From: Thalassoglobus sp. JC818
Lineage (GTDB): Bacteria > Planctomycetota > Planctomycetia > Planctomycetales > Planctomycetaceae
NCBI RefSeq assembly: GCF_040717535.1
Contig: NZ_JBFEFI010000001.1
Location: 62,001 to 126,000 of the forward strand
Direction: 5' to 3'
DNA length: 64,000 bases
Below the pieces are notes generated by a model. That model saw only the letters and a program-made list of their open reading frames with translations. It was not told the DNA's origin and did no database searches. Shown in pieces: positions 1 to 8,606 of this stretch. The stretch's first letter is position 1; each line of letters begins with the position of its first letter. The position numbers and the translations under genes are program-made.

Positions 1-11
1 GATGCGTCGCT

Positions 12-590
12 TTAGATTTTTCGAATCACCCGGCACGGGTTTCCAAAAGCAAGGACACCGTCGGGGACGTCTCGTGTCACCACGCTCCCAGCACCAATCG
101 TCACACCGCTCCCGATGCGTATGCCGGGCATGATGATACTTCCTCCGCCGATCCAAACATCGTCGCCGATCACGACAGGTGCTGATTCAGTCTTGCAGAA
201 TGCGAAGTCGGTGCCATTAGGATCGCCGTAACGTTCTGTCGGACTCAGGGGATGATAGGCCGCATAAATCTGAACGGCAGGGGCGATGAGGGCATTGTTC
301 CCAATCGTGATTGTGTTGCAGTCAAGGAAGACGCAATTCGCGTTAATTTCGCAGTTATCCCCGAGGTGGATGTTCTCTCCATAGTCCGCAAAGAACGGGG
401 CAGTAATCCACAGGCCGTCGCCATGAGAGCCCAGCAACTCATCAAGAATGGCTGTCAGTTGCTCACGTTCAGTCGTAGGAGTTTGCTCGTATTGTCGCAA
501 CAATCGCTTGGCTTCATGCCAGCGCGCCAATAGTTCGGGATCACCTGGATTGTAAGGTTGGCCGGCCAGCATCTTTTCTTTTTCAGTCAT
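12..590 (-). CDS. maa: maltose/galactoside-type O-acetyltransferase
   Basis: Left-handed beta-helix acetyltransferase that would move acetyl from acetyl-CoA to a sugar hydroxyl in the cytoplasm. The N-terminal mini-domain (MTEKEKMLAGQPYNPGDPEL) is the maltose/galactoside acetyltransferase signature. It is followed by hexapeptide repeats, the catalytic-histidine segment (IYAAYHPL) and the closing repeats ending in FGNPCRVIRKI. The frame is open upstream to 695, but the conserved family start is the ATG at 590, giving 192 residues, normal for the family. It stands alone, with a 180-base gap to the next gene. The exact sugar acceptor cannot be read from sequence. Confidence 0.88.
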   Translation of the reverse strand: MTEKEKMLAGQPYNPGDPELLARWHEAKRLLRQYEQTPTTEREQLTAILDELLGSHGDGLWITAPFFADYGENIHLGDNCEINANCVFLDCNTITIGNNALIAPAVQIYAAYHPLSPTERYGDPNGTDFAFCKTESAPVVIGDDVWIGGGSIIMPGIRIGSGVTIGAGSVVTRDVPDGVLAFGNPCRVIRKI

Positions 591-770
591 TAGTGGGCTG
601 TTTCTTCTCTTCGAATGCTTTCTGCGGAGGCCCTTCATTCCGTAGTTGACAAGCAAACCAGGAAGAAAATGAAAACGCAACCGTCGATCAAACATAAAAA
701 CTGTTGCGCAATAACGGGACTGAATGTCGCCTTACTTTACTCATTGCACATCAGGTCGGCGAGGGGTAAG

Positions 771-1370
771 TCAGACCGGCTTTCTGCCGATAAACTGGAT
801 GACGGAAGCCATGCCAGTGTGAAACTTGCCTTCAACGACTTCACGATCAATTTCCTGCAGCAAGACTGTTTCGAGGCCAACCAGTTCACTCTCGATCTTG
901 TCACACGTCAGTAATCGGTCCAATTCTCTTGGCCCTCCGGTGCTGCGGTTGAGTTGGTCCTCCGAATAAGACTCCAGAATCAGAATGCCGCCCGGCTTCA
1001 ATGTTTGCACTAAAAGAGGATAAAGCTTCCCACGGACCACGCTCGGCAGATGGGCATATATCGACACAACGCCACCGTAGGTAGTTGGCTGAGGTTCGAA
1101 GTCCTTAAGGTCGGCGACTTCCGTTGAAAATGTGACGCCGTGACTCGCAGCTAGCCTCTCAGCTTTCCCGAGTCCAACGCTCGATCCATCGACCGCGTGA
1201 ACTTTCAATCCCTGAGTTGCCATAAAGACAGCATTGCGACCTTCCCCCTCACCAATCGAAAGGACAGGGGTCGTCAGCAGATTCGCATTCTCTGCGAGGA
1301 ACGAATTCGGTTCGGTTCCGTATGCAAACTCGGATTCGGAAAATCTTGCATTCCAATCAGGTCGTGACAA
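771..1370 (-). CDS. class I SAM-dependent methyltransferase (TehB-like)
   Basis: Small Rossmann methyltransferase with the SAM-binding motif VLSIGEGEGRNAVF and the post-motif acidic residue in VHAVDGSS. The overall shape is that of the TehB-like / thiopurine-type methyltransferases that act on small toxic molecules. The frame is open back to 1439, but an AGGAG ribosome site sits about 7 bases before the TTG at 1370, and the protein then begins MSRPDWNARFSE, the normal start for this family. This leaves an 86-base divergent gap to the Rrf2 gene, which holds a 17-bp palindrome. The substrate is unknown. Confidence 0.8.
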   Translation of the reverse strand: MSRPDWNARFSESEFAYGTEPNSFLAENANLLTTPVLSIGEGEGRNAVFMATQGLKVHAVDGSSVGLGKAERLAASHGVTFSTEVADLKDFEPQPTTYGGVVSIYAHLPSVVRGKLYPLLVQTLKPGGILILESYSEDQLNRSTGGPRELDRLLTCDKIESELVGLETVLLQEIDREVVEGKFHTGMASVIQFIGRKPV

Positions 1371-1439
1371 TTTAAGTCTCCTTTGTTGTGGATGGCCAGC
1401 ATCGGCATTCTCAGTCAAAGTTGACGACCGGGCCATCAC

Positions 1440-1456
1440 GTAATATCATATGTTAC
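1440..1456. promoter_or_regulatory. 17-bp palindrome, likely Rrf2 operator
   Basis: GTAATATCATATGTTAC reads as an imperfect palindrome (arms GTAAyAT / ATrTTAC) and ends directly at the ATG of the Rrf2 gene. It lies in the short gap between that regulator and the divergent methyltransferase, so a bound repressor could block both. Placement and symmetry are seen; binding is inferred. Confidence 0.45.
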
Positions 1457-1927
1457 ATGAAACGAGATAGCAAGCTATCAGGCGTATTACACATCTTGCT
1501 GCATATGGCAGAACTGAATGAGCCAGTGACTTCGGACGATTTGTCGAAGATGATGGAAACAAATCCAGTCGTCGTCCGTCGGCTTATGGCGGGGCTCCGC
1601 AAGCGAGAATATGTGCGGTCTGAGAAGGGGCACGGCGGTGGATGGACCTTGGCATGCGATCTCAATGAAGTCACGCTGCTGGACATTTACCAGGCCGTCG
1701 GCAGCCCTTCTTTGTTAGCAATTGGGAATCGAACCGAATCGCCGGGATGTCTTGTGGAACAATCCGTGAACGCGGCGCTCGGGAAGACTTTCGACGAAGC
1801 TGAACAACTTCTACTCAAGCGACTTGGTGAAGTCACGCTTGCTTCGCTGAGTTTCGATTGCCACGAACGACTTCAAGCCCAAGGCATCTCACTCAAAGCG
1901 AAACGGAACAGACATGGAGTCGAATGA
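1457..1927 (+). CDS. Rrf2 family transcriptional regulator (non-FeS type)
   Basis: Winged-helix Rrf2 repressor of 156 residues. It begins MKRDSKLSGVLHILLHMAE, then shows the recognition region NPVVVRRLMAGLRKREYV and the wing EKGHGGGWTL. It has no three-cysteine cluster (one Cys in GCLVEQSVN and one in the C-terminal part), so a 2Fe-2S cluster is unlikely. It resembles the YwnA-like Rrf2 branch. I chose the ATG at 1457 because it gives the canonical Rrf2 N-terminus; the open frame begins at 1388, inside the divergent gene. Its stop overlaps the start of the next methyltransferase by 14 bases, so the two are translationally coupled. Confidence 0.85.
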   Translation: MKRDSKLSGVLHILLHMAELNEPVTSDDLSKMMETNPVVVRRLMAGLRKREYVRSEKGHGGGWTLACDLNEVTLLDIYQAVGSPSLLAIGNRTESPGCLVEQSVNAALGKTFDEAEQLLLKRLGEVTLASLSFDCHERLQAQGISLKAKRNRHGVE

Positions 1928-2609
1928 AGACGTTCTGAAGGCAGCTTTTCACAACCCGGAAGCAGTTGCCAATTACTCGGATTCACCACGACTTGCCGTA
2001 CCGGGCTTCGCGGACATGCAGCGGATGGCGACGCTATTGTTAGCGGAACGTGTTCAGCAAAATGGACGCATTCTCGTTGTCGGTGCGGGCGGCGGACTCG
2101 AGCTGAAAGTGTTCGCAGAAGCCGAGCCGACTTGGGAGTTCGATGGCGTTGATCCGTCACCAGAGATGTTACGCCTCGCTGAGCAAACGCTTGGGCCACT
2201 CACTTCGCGGGTGACTCTTCACGAAGGCAAAGTCGATGCTGCCCCAGACGGCCCCTTCGATGCAGCGACGTGTATCCTGACGATGCACTTTGCTGACTTG
2301 GCGGAGCGAAAGCAAATGCTGACGTCCATTCGTCAGCGACTCAAGCCGGAAGCCCCGTTCATCGTTGTTCATCTCAGTTTTCCCCAATCCGGCGAAACTC
2401 GAGCCCAATGGCTCGCGCGGTACGCCTCCTATGTCGTGAACTCTGGAGTCCCGCCGGAGAGGGCATCGCAAGCTCGTGAGGCAATCGATTCTTTTCTGAC
2501 CATCCTCGATCCTGAACATGACGAAAGATTGTTGAGTGAGGCAGGGTTTTCTGACGTCAGTCTGTTCTATGCCGGGTTCGCGTTTAAAGGCTGGGTCTCA
2601 TATGCCTGA
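1914..2609 (+). CDS. class I SAM-dependent methyltransferase
   Basis: Predicted 231-residue cytoplasmic methyltransferase. Motif I is ILVVGAGGGLELKVF, the acidic ribose-binding residue is in FDGVDPSPEML, and the post-II region TCILTMHFADLAERKQ resembles small-molecule methyltransferases (UbiE/Coq5-like fold). It starts inside the end of the Rrf2 gene and is probably co-transcribed with it. With the divergent TehB-like methyltransferase this gives two methyltransferases around one Rrf2 regulator, suggesting an inducible methylation or detoxification module. The substrate is not recognisable. Confidence 0.82.
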   Translation: MESNEDVLKAAFHNPEAVANYSDSPRLAVPGFADMQRMATLLLAERVQQNGRILVVGAGGGLELKVFAEAEPTWEFDGVDPSPEMLRLAEQTLGPLTSRVTLHEGKVDAAPDGPFDAATCILTMHFADLAERKQMLTSIRQRLKPEAPFIVVHLSFPQSGETRAQWLARYASYVVNSGVPPERASQAREAIDSFLTILDPEHDERLLSEAGFSDVSLFYAGFAFKGWVSYA

Positions 2610-2823
2610 CGAGAAAGAATTCGAATTGGGTCGACGAGAAGCATTGGCTGCCCGCGTCACTGATGAATCGCTAAACGAAGCCGAAAACACATTGAAGTCA
2701 GTGACTGAGAAATCGTACTTTGGTCCAATGAGTTCGAGAGTTCCTATTAGCGATGTAACAAGCCTCTCTCAATCGACATTCGGGCTGTTCATGTTCCGCA
2801 AAATGTCTGGTAGTTCGCTGTGA
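2602..2823 (+). CDS. possible small protein after the methyltransferase
   Basis: A 73-codon reading frame starts at an ATG overlapping the methyltransferase stop by 8 bases and runs 35 bases into the 3' end of the convergent SelO gene. The N-terminal half is charged and helical in look (EKEFELGRREALAARVTDES). The C-terminal third may be only SelO antisense. I do not recognise it. It may be a real coupled small protein, a decayed gene or chance. Confidence 0.2.
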   Translation: MPDEKEFELGRREALAARVTDESLNEAENTLKSVTEKSYFGPMSSRVPISDVTSLSQSTFGLFMFRKMSGSSL

Positions 2824-4288
2824 ACGTCATAGGTGCAGGTTCTGCATAGCGGGCGAGTTGCGGGTTTTCGTCGAATGGATGTTGCACGACACTCAAAAGA
2901 GCTTCAAAGCTTGAGAGGTCACCGTTGTTCGAGGCTGCCGCGAGTGCTTCTTCGACAAGGTGATTGCGAGGAATGTAAAGCGGATTCACTGCGCGAATGG
3001 TCGAAGCCAAACGAGAAGGGTCAATCTCCCCCTGAAATTCCGTCCAGCGTGCGAGCCAATTCTCGAGTCCAGTTTGATCTTTGAACAGAGATCGAAGCGG
3101 ACTCTCGTCTCCTTCCGCGAAATCGGCCAATGCTCGCCACGCCAAGGTGTAGTCCACCTTGTTCGTTTTCAGCAGCTCGAGCCAGTCATCAACCAAGGCA
3201 CATTCGGATTCATTCAGGCTGTCAACGCTTTTGGAATCGGCCAATCCCAGCTTTGTCCATGCGCCGTTGTACCAGTGCTGTTCAAATCTCGGCAGAAAGG
3301 TTTCGAGAATCGCGGTCGCGTCAGCAACGGCTCGCTCGCTGTTTTCATCGCCGAGCAGCGGCAGGAGCGTCTCCGCGAATCGGGCGAGATTCCAAAGTGC
3401 GATCGCCGGTTGGTTTCCGTAGGCGTAACGTCCAGCGTGATCGATGGAACTGAAAACCGCAGCCGGATCGTACGTTTCCATGAATGCACATGGTCCGTAA
3501 TCAATCGTCTCACCTGAGATCGCCATGTTGTCGGTATTCATGACGCCGTGAATGAATCCGACCAGCATCCATCTCGCGATTAAGTCCGCCTGACGTTGGA
3601 CGACGCTTTGCAACAACGCCAGATAACGATCGTCGGCTTCGTTGACTTCGGGGTAGTGGCGCTGGATCACATAATCCGCGAGCTTTCGAACATGTTCGGT
3701 TTGGCGACGAGCTGCGAAATACTGAAATGTGCCAACTCGCACATGGCTGGCAGCGACGCGTGTCAGAACGGCACCCGGCAGCGGCCTTTCACGCATGACA
3801 GGTTCCCCAGTCGCGACGGCCGCCAGAGCGCGAGTTGTCGGAATCCCCAAAGCATGCATCGCTTCCCCGAGTAGGTACTCCCGAAGCACGGGGCCCACCG
3901 CAGCTTTTCCATCTCCGCCGCGCGACATGGGCGTTCGCCCTGATCCCTTGAGAGCAATATCTCGTCGCTTCCCCTGTCGATCGATGACCTCTCCGAGCAG
4001 CAGTGCCCGACCGTCTCCCAACTGGGGAACGAAATTGCCGAATTGGTGGCCCGCATAGATCTGTGCGATTGGACGGGCATCTCGAGGCAACTCGTTTCCA
4101 GAAAAGATTCGTGGAACCAGTTCGGGAGTAAGCCCTCGATCATCAATTCCAAGTTCACTGGCAAGCGAAGTGTTGAACTGCAACAAGCTTGGCTTCTGAA
4201 CCGGAGTCGGCTTGACTTCAGCAAAAAAATCGGGCAAATGCTCGGCGTAGCTGTGCTCAAAGTTGAGAGAGATTGTAGACGAGTTCAT
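2789..4288 (-). CDS. selO: SelO/YdiU family protein adenylyltransferase
   Basis: Pseudokinase-fold enzyme of about 499 residues that, in characterised members, transfers AMP from ATP to Ser/Thr/Tyr of target proteins during redox stress. Visible signatures are the IYAGHQFGNFVPQLGDGRA segment, the KGSGRTPMSRGGDGKAAVG nucleotide region, HGVMNTDNM with the metal Asp/Asn, and DYGPCAFMETYDP. The C-terminus YQTFCGT carries Cys where some eukaryotic SelO have selenocysteine. The frame is open to 4333, but MNSSTISLNFEHSY is the usual SelO start, so I place it at 4288. It is a single gene, convergent with the Rrf2 operon. Confidence 0.92.
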   Translation of the reverse strand: MNSSTISLNFEHSYAEHLPDFFAEVKPTPVQKPSLLQFNTSLASELGIDDRGLTPELVPRIFSGNELPRDARPIAQIYAGHQFGNFVPQLGDGRALLLGEVIDRQGKRRDIALKGSGRTPMSRGGDGKAAVGPVLREYLLGEAMHALGIPTTRALAAVATGEPVMRERPLPGAVLTRVAASHVRVGTFQYFAARRQTEHVRKLADYVIQRHYPEVNEADDRYLALLQSVVQRQADLIARWMLVGFIHGVMNTDNMAISGETIDYGPCAFMETYDPAAVFSSIDHAGRYAYGNQPAIALWNLARFAETLLPLLGDENSERAVADATAILETFLPRFEQHWYNGAWTKLGLADSKSVDSLNESECALVDDWLELLKTNKVDYTLAWRALADFAEGDESPLRSLFKDQTGLENWLARWTEFQGEIDPSRLASTIRAVNPLYIPRNHLVEEALAAASNNGDLSSFEALLSVVQHPFDENPQLARYAEPAPMTFTANYQTFCGT

Positions 4289-4628
4289 CAATAAGGGCCT
4301 TGTTGCAATGCTCAGAAGAGAGATCAACTCCAAAGACGGAACTCCGCCTTTTCTTTGGAGACTGAGTCATTGCTTGATTTTCAGTATTCAAAGTAGGTGG
4401 AGCCGGTTTCTACCTGCCAAAGAGAATCTTCCACGCACGGCAGGAGACTACGCGTCTCCCTTGAGGCGATCAACCTGCACACTGTATACGGTTTTAGACT
4501 CGCAACCATGCCAAATCGGTCGTGCGCACGCTAGATTCGCTCTCAACATCGCAAAAGTCGGCGAGAGTGAAATTCAATCTGGCCAACTGAACTTGAGACC
4601 TGTCATCAGCATCGCGAGAACACCCAAT
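4289..4628. other. intergenic, SelO promoter region
   Basis: About 340 bases between the SelO start and the 3' end of the next minus-strand gene. No convincing gene. One short hairpin (GGAGAC, 4443-4448; GTCTCC, 4454-4459) is visible. The SelO promoter must lie here, but I cannot pick it out. Confidence 0.4.
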
Positions 4629-5576
4629 TCAGACGAGCGAAAATGCCTTGTTCATGGCGTCTGAAGTTGCTTTGCAGGCATCGTCGTTCTCCATGGCATT
4701 AAGCTTGGCGTTGAATGGTTCGGCGCGAATAGGACCGTCGTAGCCGATCTCAACCAGGACGCCGAGAAACGATTTCAAGTCGATCACGCCCGTGGCTGAT
4801 GGAAGTTCTCTTCGGCTGTCGATCTGTTCATCAATTGCAATCCCGGCCGGAGCATCGTTCAAATCGCAAGCGACGATGTCCTGATTCGTCAGCGTTCGTA
4901 AATCATCGGCGGTTTCATGAGCCGTATACCAGTGCCAACTGTCGAGGACTAGGCCGACGTTGTCATGTCCAATTTCGGCGATTAGATCTTTCGTCTCAGC
5001 CATGGTATGAATGAAGCTGTGATGTCCCGATGCCCAAAGAGTCTTAGGGCCGACATATTCCATCCCGAACCGCAAATCATGGTCGCCGAGCACCCTGACG
5101 CATTCTCTCAGCCGACGTGCGTGTTGCCTGAAATTCGCAACATAGGTCAGTTCATCGTGATAGGGGCGCAGCCAAGTGCTGACTCGAGTAACGCCAGCAA
5201 GCTGCAATCCATTTGCCTTCGCCGGTAGAGTTTTCAAGCCCTCCCGAAAAGTCTCTTCGTCCTTACGAAATTCGACCGGAAGTCCTGCAGCGCCCCATGA
5301 AATTCCGTATTCCGTCATCGTTGACTTCAACTCAGCACGCGTAGAGTCGTCTAACGAGGAGAGAAAACCGGGATCGGCATATACCGACTCGAAACCATAC
5401 TTCGCGGCGTATTCGATCGCCTGTCGCTGATCGGTCTGAACTCCGATCGCACCCCAAGTGAGATCCTTGGTGAACTGACGCTTTGAGCCTTGCGCAGCCG
5501 TCACCCAACGAGTAGCGGGGCTACAAGCCATCGCGATCGACGCCGCTGTCGCACTCAGCATACTTCTACGATTCAT
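4629..5576 (-). CDS. secreted TIM-barrel sugar isomerase/epimerase-like protein
   Basis: 315-residue protein of the xylose-isomerase-like TIM-barrel family (PF01261 type). The N-terminus MNRRSMLSATAASIAMAC is a short Tat/Sec-like export signal, common in planctomycete members, followed by DLTWGAIGVQTDQRQAIEYA, the first barrel strand. Later strands show the family pattern VGLVLDSWHWYTAHET and YDGPIRAEPFNA. The start at 5576 keeps the twin-arginine context and follows a GAAGG ribosome site; an in-frame upstream extension to 5627 looks untranslated. The gap to the gluconolactonase-like gene upstream is about 70 bases, so the two may form an operon of exported sugar-processing enzymes. The substrate is unknown. 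Confidence 0.82.
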   Translation of the reverse strand: MNRRSMLSATAASIAMACSPATRWVTAAQGSKRQFTKDLTWGAIGVQTDQRQAIEYAAKYGFESVYADPGFLSSLDDSTRAELKSTMTEYGISWGAAGLPVEFRKDEETFREGLKTLPAKANGLQLAGVTRVSTWLRPYHDELTYVANFRQHARRLRECVRVLGDHDLRFGMEYVGPKTLWASGHHSFIHTMAETKDLIAEIGHDNVGLVLDSWHWYTAHETADDLRTLTNQDIVACDLNDAPAGIAIDEQIDSRRELPSATGVIDLKSFLGVLVEIGYDGPIRAEPFNAKLNAMENDDACKATSDAMNKAFSLV

Positions 5577-5649
5577 TCCCGAACCTTCACATTTCTTCGA
5601 AGAGACTTCGTTGGTCAAACGATCCATTCTTCGCCTGTCGTCTCGAATT

Positions 5650-6690
5650 TTATCTTTCGAATCGGTCGCCTTTGGTCAGCGTTTTGATTCTGCACAGATA
5701 CATGTCAGATGTGAGATAGAGAACGCTGCCATCATTTCCCCAACCGACGTTTGCAATTCTCTCTCCCGTCACAATTCGGCCGAGCAGCTTGCCACTCGGA
5801 GAGATGACAAGCACACCTCCCGGGCCGGTTGCAAAGACGTTTCCATGAACATCGACCTTCAGTCCATCACCACCGCCTCGAGGAATGTGGTCGTTGTTGG
5901 AAGAATCAAAGAACGCGCGAGGTGTGCCGAGGTTGCCATCTTCCTGAACAGGAAAAGCACGCCAGACTGGGTCGTTTCCGTCACTGTTGGCAACGTACAG
6001 CGTTTTCTCATCTGGGGAGAATGCGATCCCATTCGGTCGAGACATCTCCTTGTATTGGAGGGTGACAGTCCCATCTGGCTCGCAGCGATAGATGCCGCAG
6101 AAGTCAATCTCGCGCATTGGATCATCTTCTCTGTTGGGAAGCCCGTAGATCGGATCAGTAAAAAAGACGTCACCATTTCTGCGAATCGCCAGATCGTTCG
6201 GGCTGTTGAAACGTTTGCCATCCCAGCGATCGGCCAGAGTGATTTTACCTCCCTCCTCAGTCAGCAGTGAGATGCGTCGATCGCCGTGTTCGCACAGAAC
6301 GAGACTGCCCTCAGGATTCAGTGCGAGACCGTTGCTACCCGGCTCTCTGCCGTAGTCTGCGACACCGGTGTAGCCAGCCGGATTCATGAATACAGAGACG
6401 CCGGTTCCCTCCTGCCACTTCATCACAGCGTTGTGAGGAATGTCTGAAAACAAAACATACCCGCCGAACTTGTTCGATTCCTCCGGAACCCAAACCGGGC
6501 CTTCTGCCCACTCAAATCCGCCACACAAAACTTCAATCACCGCGTCTTCGGCAATCAGTTGGTCGAGCGCCGGATCAAATCGGTCAACATGTCCAATCTG
6601 TGGGAAGTTGAGTGTGTTCTGAGCTGACGCCACGGCACTCAATGCAACGAGTGAGGCTGTCAGGACGAAAGCTGAAAGAAGAGTTCGCAT
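5650..6690 (-). CDS. SMP-30/gluconolactonase family lactone hydrolase, secreted
   Basis: 346-residue protein with a clear signal peptide (MRTLLSAFVLTASLVALSAVASAQ). It is a six-bladed SMP-30-type propeller: metal-site Glu in FEWAEGPVWVPEE, Asn/Asp in FNSPNDLAIRRNGDVFFTDP, RPNGIAFSPDEKTLYVAN, and GDGLKVDVHGNVFATGPGG. These match the calcium- or zinc-binding residues of gluconolactonases. It would open sugar lactones in the periplasm. It precedes the TIM-barrel gene on the same strand. A strong hairpin lies about 40 bases upstream of its start. Confidence 0.88.
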   Translation of the reverse strand: MRTLLSAFVLTASLVALSAVASAQNTLNFPQIGHVDRFDPALDQLIAEDAVIEVLCGGFEWAEGPVWVPEESNKFGGYVLFSDIPHNAVMKWQEGTGVSVFMNPAGYTGVADYGREPGSNGLALNPEGSLVLCEHGDRRISLLTEEGGKITLADRWDGKRFNSPNDLAIRRNGDVFFTDPIYGLPNREDDPMREIDFCGIYRCEPDGTVTLQYKEMSRPNGIAFSPDEKTLYVANSDGNDPVWRAFPVQEDGNLGTPRAFFDSSNNDHIPRGGGDGLKVDVHGNVFATGPGGVLVISPSGKLLGRIVTGERIANVGWGNDGSVLYLTSDMYLCRIKTLTKGDRFER

Positions 6691-7232
6691 AAATTTCTCT
6701 ATTCACGAGAGTCAATGAATTCGTTCAAACTGACTTGCTTGTGGAGCAAGTCAGTGTCGGTAATGGAAGCGACGGTGCTTTTCTGAAAGTGGCTGCCGAT
6801 TTGAAGTCTCTTTGATCGTTTGAAGCCAAATGAACGCACATGAAAGACTTGTGCGATTCCGCACACGATCCTAAGAAGAACGGAGTCGTTCCCGCCAGTC
6901 ACCTCGATTGATTGCCCTGAGGTTCCTGTGGAGAGCATCGATGGTCGCTGAAAGGCGAGACGACGTGCACCAGTCAATGATGTCGGTTCAGAAGACAACA
7001 TCTCGGCAGGTTGAAGAATTTCATCCTCGCGCGTGAAAACTGCAAGAATCATTTTCAGCGTGGCAAGCACTTGATGATCGCTGAAGGTCCATAGTTCAGC
7101 AGAGATTATGTGTCCACGATCCGAAGCCACTCGCCTTATCGACGAAATGGTGAGCCAGTCGAAGAAGGAGCAAGATTGGCCTCGGGATCATGGACTAACG
7201 CCTCCAATATGTTGATGGGAGGATGGATAAGC
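6691..7232. other. intergenic region, no convincing gene
   Basis: About 540 bases between the gluconolactonase-like start and the flavohemoglobin stop. A minus-strand reading frame of 143 codons (6699-7130) exists, but its translation shows no recognisable fold, no family motif and no ribosome site, so I do not call it. The 6729-6755 hairpin is the only clear structure. Confidence 0.4.
6729..6755. repeat. perfect 11-bp inverted repeat (hairpin)
   Basis: ACTGACTTGCT (6729-6739) and AGCAAGTCAGT (6745-6755) are perfect complements around a 5-base loop. It sits 39-65 bases upstream of the gluconolactonase-like start on the minus strand. No good T-run follows on either strand, so it could be a leader hairpin or operator rather than a terminator. 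Confidence 0.45.
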
Positions 7233-8495
7233 TCATGTTGTCGCGAGTTCGCTCACCTGCAAGTCTTGCTTGGGGCCGAAGAACTCGTGTCGAATACGAT
7301 CTTCGGAGACGCCAAGTTCGCTGAGGCTGGTGAACACGGCAGTCATGAACGGTTTTGGTCCGCAAACGTAGAAGTCTGCCTCGCTGAAAGGCACCCAGTT
7401 TTGAAGCAACTCGGTCGTGACGAATCCTTCGACATCACAGCGTCCGCTTGAGAGGTCGTCAGACAGCGGATCGTCGTAGACGATTTTCGTCTGAAAACTC
7501 GATCCGTTGCCACACAGTGATCGCACTTCGTCGGCCAAAGCGTGAACACGACTGTTCTTCGCAGCCTGCAGGAAATAGACCGGTGTCGTCGTGTTGGAAT
7601 TGTGAAGCGACTTGGCCATCGCCAGTAGCGGCGTCACTCCAATTCCGCCAGCCAGCAAGACAATGGGACGACCATTCGTTGATGCTTGATCAAGCGTGAA
7701 CTCACCACAGGGCGGTCCGATGTCTAAACGATCACCTTCGTTGACTTCATCGTGAAGATAGCTTGAGATCAGCCCATCAGGTGCGTTGTCCACTGGGCGA
7801 GGTTCTCGCTTCACGCTGATACGGAAGTGGCCGGTGCCGGGACGATCTGAAAGACTGTAGTTTCGAGGCGAGGTGGGCGTTTTCGGATGATCGACTTTCA
7901 CTGTGATATACTGTCCCGGAAGAAAATCCGGCAGTGGCTGATCATCTTCTGATTTGAGATAGAATGATGTGACGATATCGCTTTCTGGAACCTTCCGTTC
8001 GACCACCAGTTTTCGATATCCGTTCCAGCCTCCCGATTGTGACTTCTGCTGGTGATAGATTTGTGCCTCCCGACCGATACAGACCTCGGCCAACAGACCG
8101 TATGCCTCTGCAACAGCGTCTATAATTTCGTCTGTGGCAGCATCCCCCATGACATCCTTGATCGCAGCGAGCAAGTGTTTTCCGACAATTGGATAGTGTT
8201 CGGCCTGAATTCCCAGCGAGCAGTGCTTTTGAGCAATCAGTTCGACTGCCGGAGTCAGAGCTTCGAGATTGTCGATGTGTGCGAAGTATGCGCAAATCGC
8301 TCCGGCGAGAGCCCGTTGCTGGCCACCGCTGTGCTGATGCGACTGATTGAAGAACGCTTTGACTTCCGGATTTCCTTCGAACATCCGCTGGTAGAACCGC
8401 CGAGTGATGGTTTCCGCATTGGCGGCGACGACAGGGGTGATGTCCTTGACAATTCGGATCGTTTTTTCGCTGAGCATGGGCGTCTCGGTGGGCAT
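7233..8495 (-). CDS. hmp: flavohemoglobin, nitric oxide dioxygenase
   Basis: 420-residue cytoplasmic enzyme that oxidises NO to nitrate using O2 and NAD(P)H. The N-terminal globin has proximal His91 in [14 protein letters not shown] and Tyr35 in FYQRMF, the usual B10 position. The reductase half follows: PRNYSLSD (FAD site), [14 protein letters not shown] (NAD(P)H site) and [10 protein letters not shown] near the C-terminus. The frame is open to 8741, but that part is not Hmp-like; I start at the ATG at 8495 (8477 is an alternative). It is divergent from an NsrR-like regulator with inverted repeats between them, the typical NO-detoxification arrangement. Confidence 0.95.
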   Translation of the reverse strand: MPTETPMLSEKTIRIVKDITPVVAANAETITRRFYQRMFEGNPEVKAFFNQSHQHSGGQQRALAGAICAYFAHIDNLEALTPAVELIAQKHCSLGIQAEHYPIVGKHLLAAIKDVMGDAATDEIIDAVAEAYGLLAEVCIGREAQIYHQQKSQSGGWNGYRKLVVERKVPESDIVTSFYLKSEDDQPLPDFLPGQYITVKVDHPKTPTSPRNYSLSDRPGTGHFRISVKREPRPVDNAPDGLISSYLHDEVNEGDRLDIGPPCGEFTLDQASTNGRPIVLLAGGIGVTPLLAMAKSLHNSNTTTPVYFLQAAKNSRVHALADEVRSLCGNGSSFQTKIVYDDPLSDDLSSGRCDVEGFVTTELLQNWVPFSEADFYVCGPKPFMTAVFTSLSELGVSEDRIRHEFFGPKQDLQVSELATT

Positions 8496-8550
8496 AAGGT
8501 TGTTGGCGGGGTTGTTTCGACCGTACACTAAAACAATCACCCAAAGGTAT

Positions 8551-8583
8551 AGAATTGAATTCTGCACGTCAAGATGCAGAATT
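8551..8583. promoter_or_regulatory. NsrR-like operator: overlapping inverted repeats
   Basis: Two nested palindromes share a half-site: AGAATT-G-AATTCT (8551-8563) and AATTCTGCA (8558-8566) / TGCAGAATT (8575-8583) with an 8-base spacer. The AAGATGCA inside (8571-8578) matches half of the known NsrR consensus. It lies 24 bases before the regulator start and 56 bases before the hmp start, suiting shared repression and autoregulation. Confidence 0.6.
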
Positions 8584-8606
8584 AGAAAGTTGCGCGAGAC
8601 GAGAGC

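Noticed and set aside
615-914. Plus-strand open frame opposite the methyltransferase 3' end
   Set aside because: Its downstream half is antisense to a supported gene, and it has no family motif or ribosome site.
6699-7130. 143-codon minus-strand frame between the gluconolactonase-like gene and hmp
   Set aside because: No recognisable motif, no ribosome site, composition unlike neighbours; kept as intergenic.
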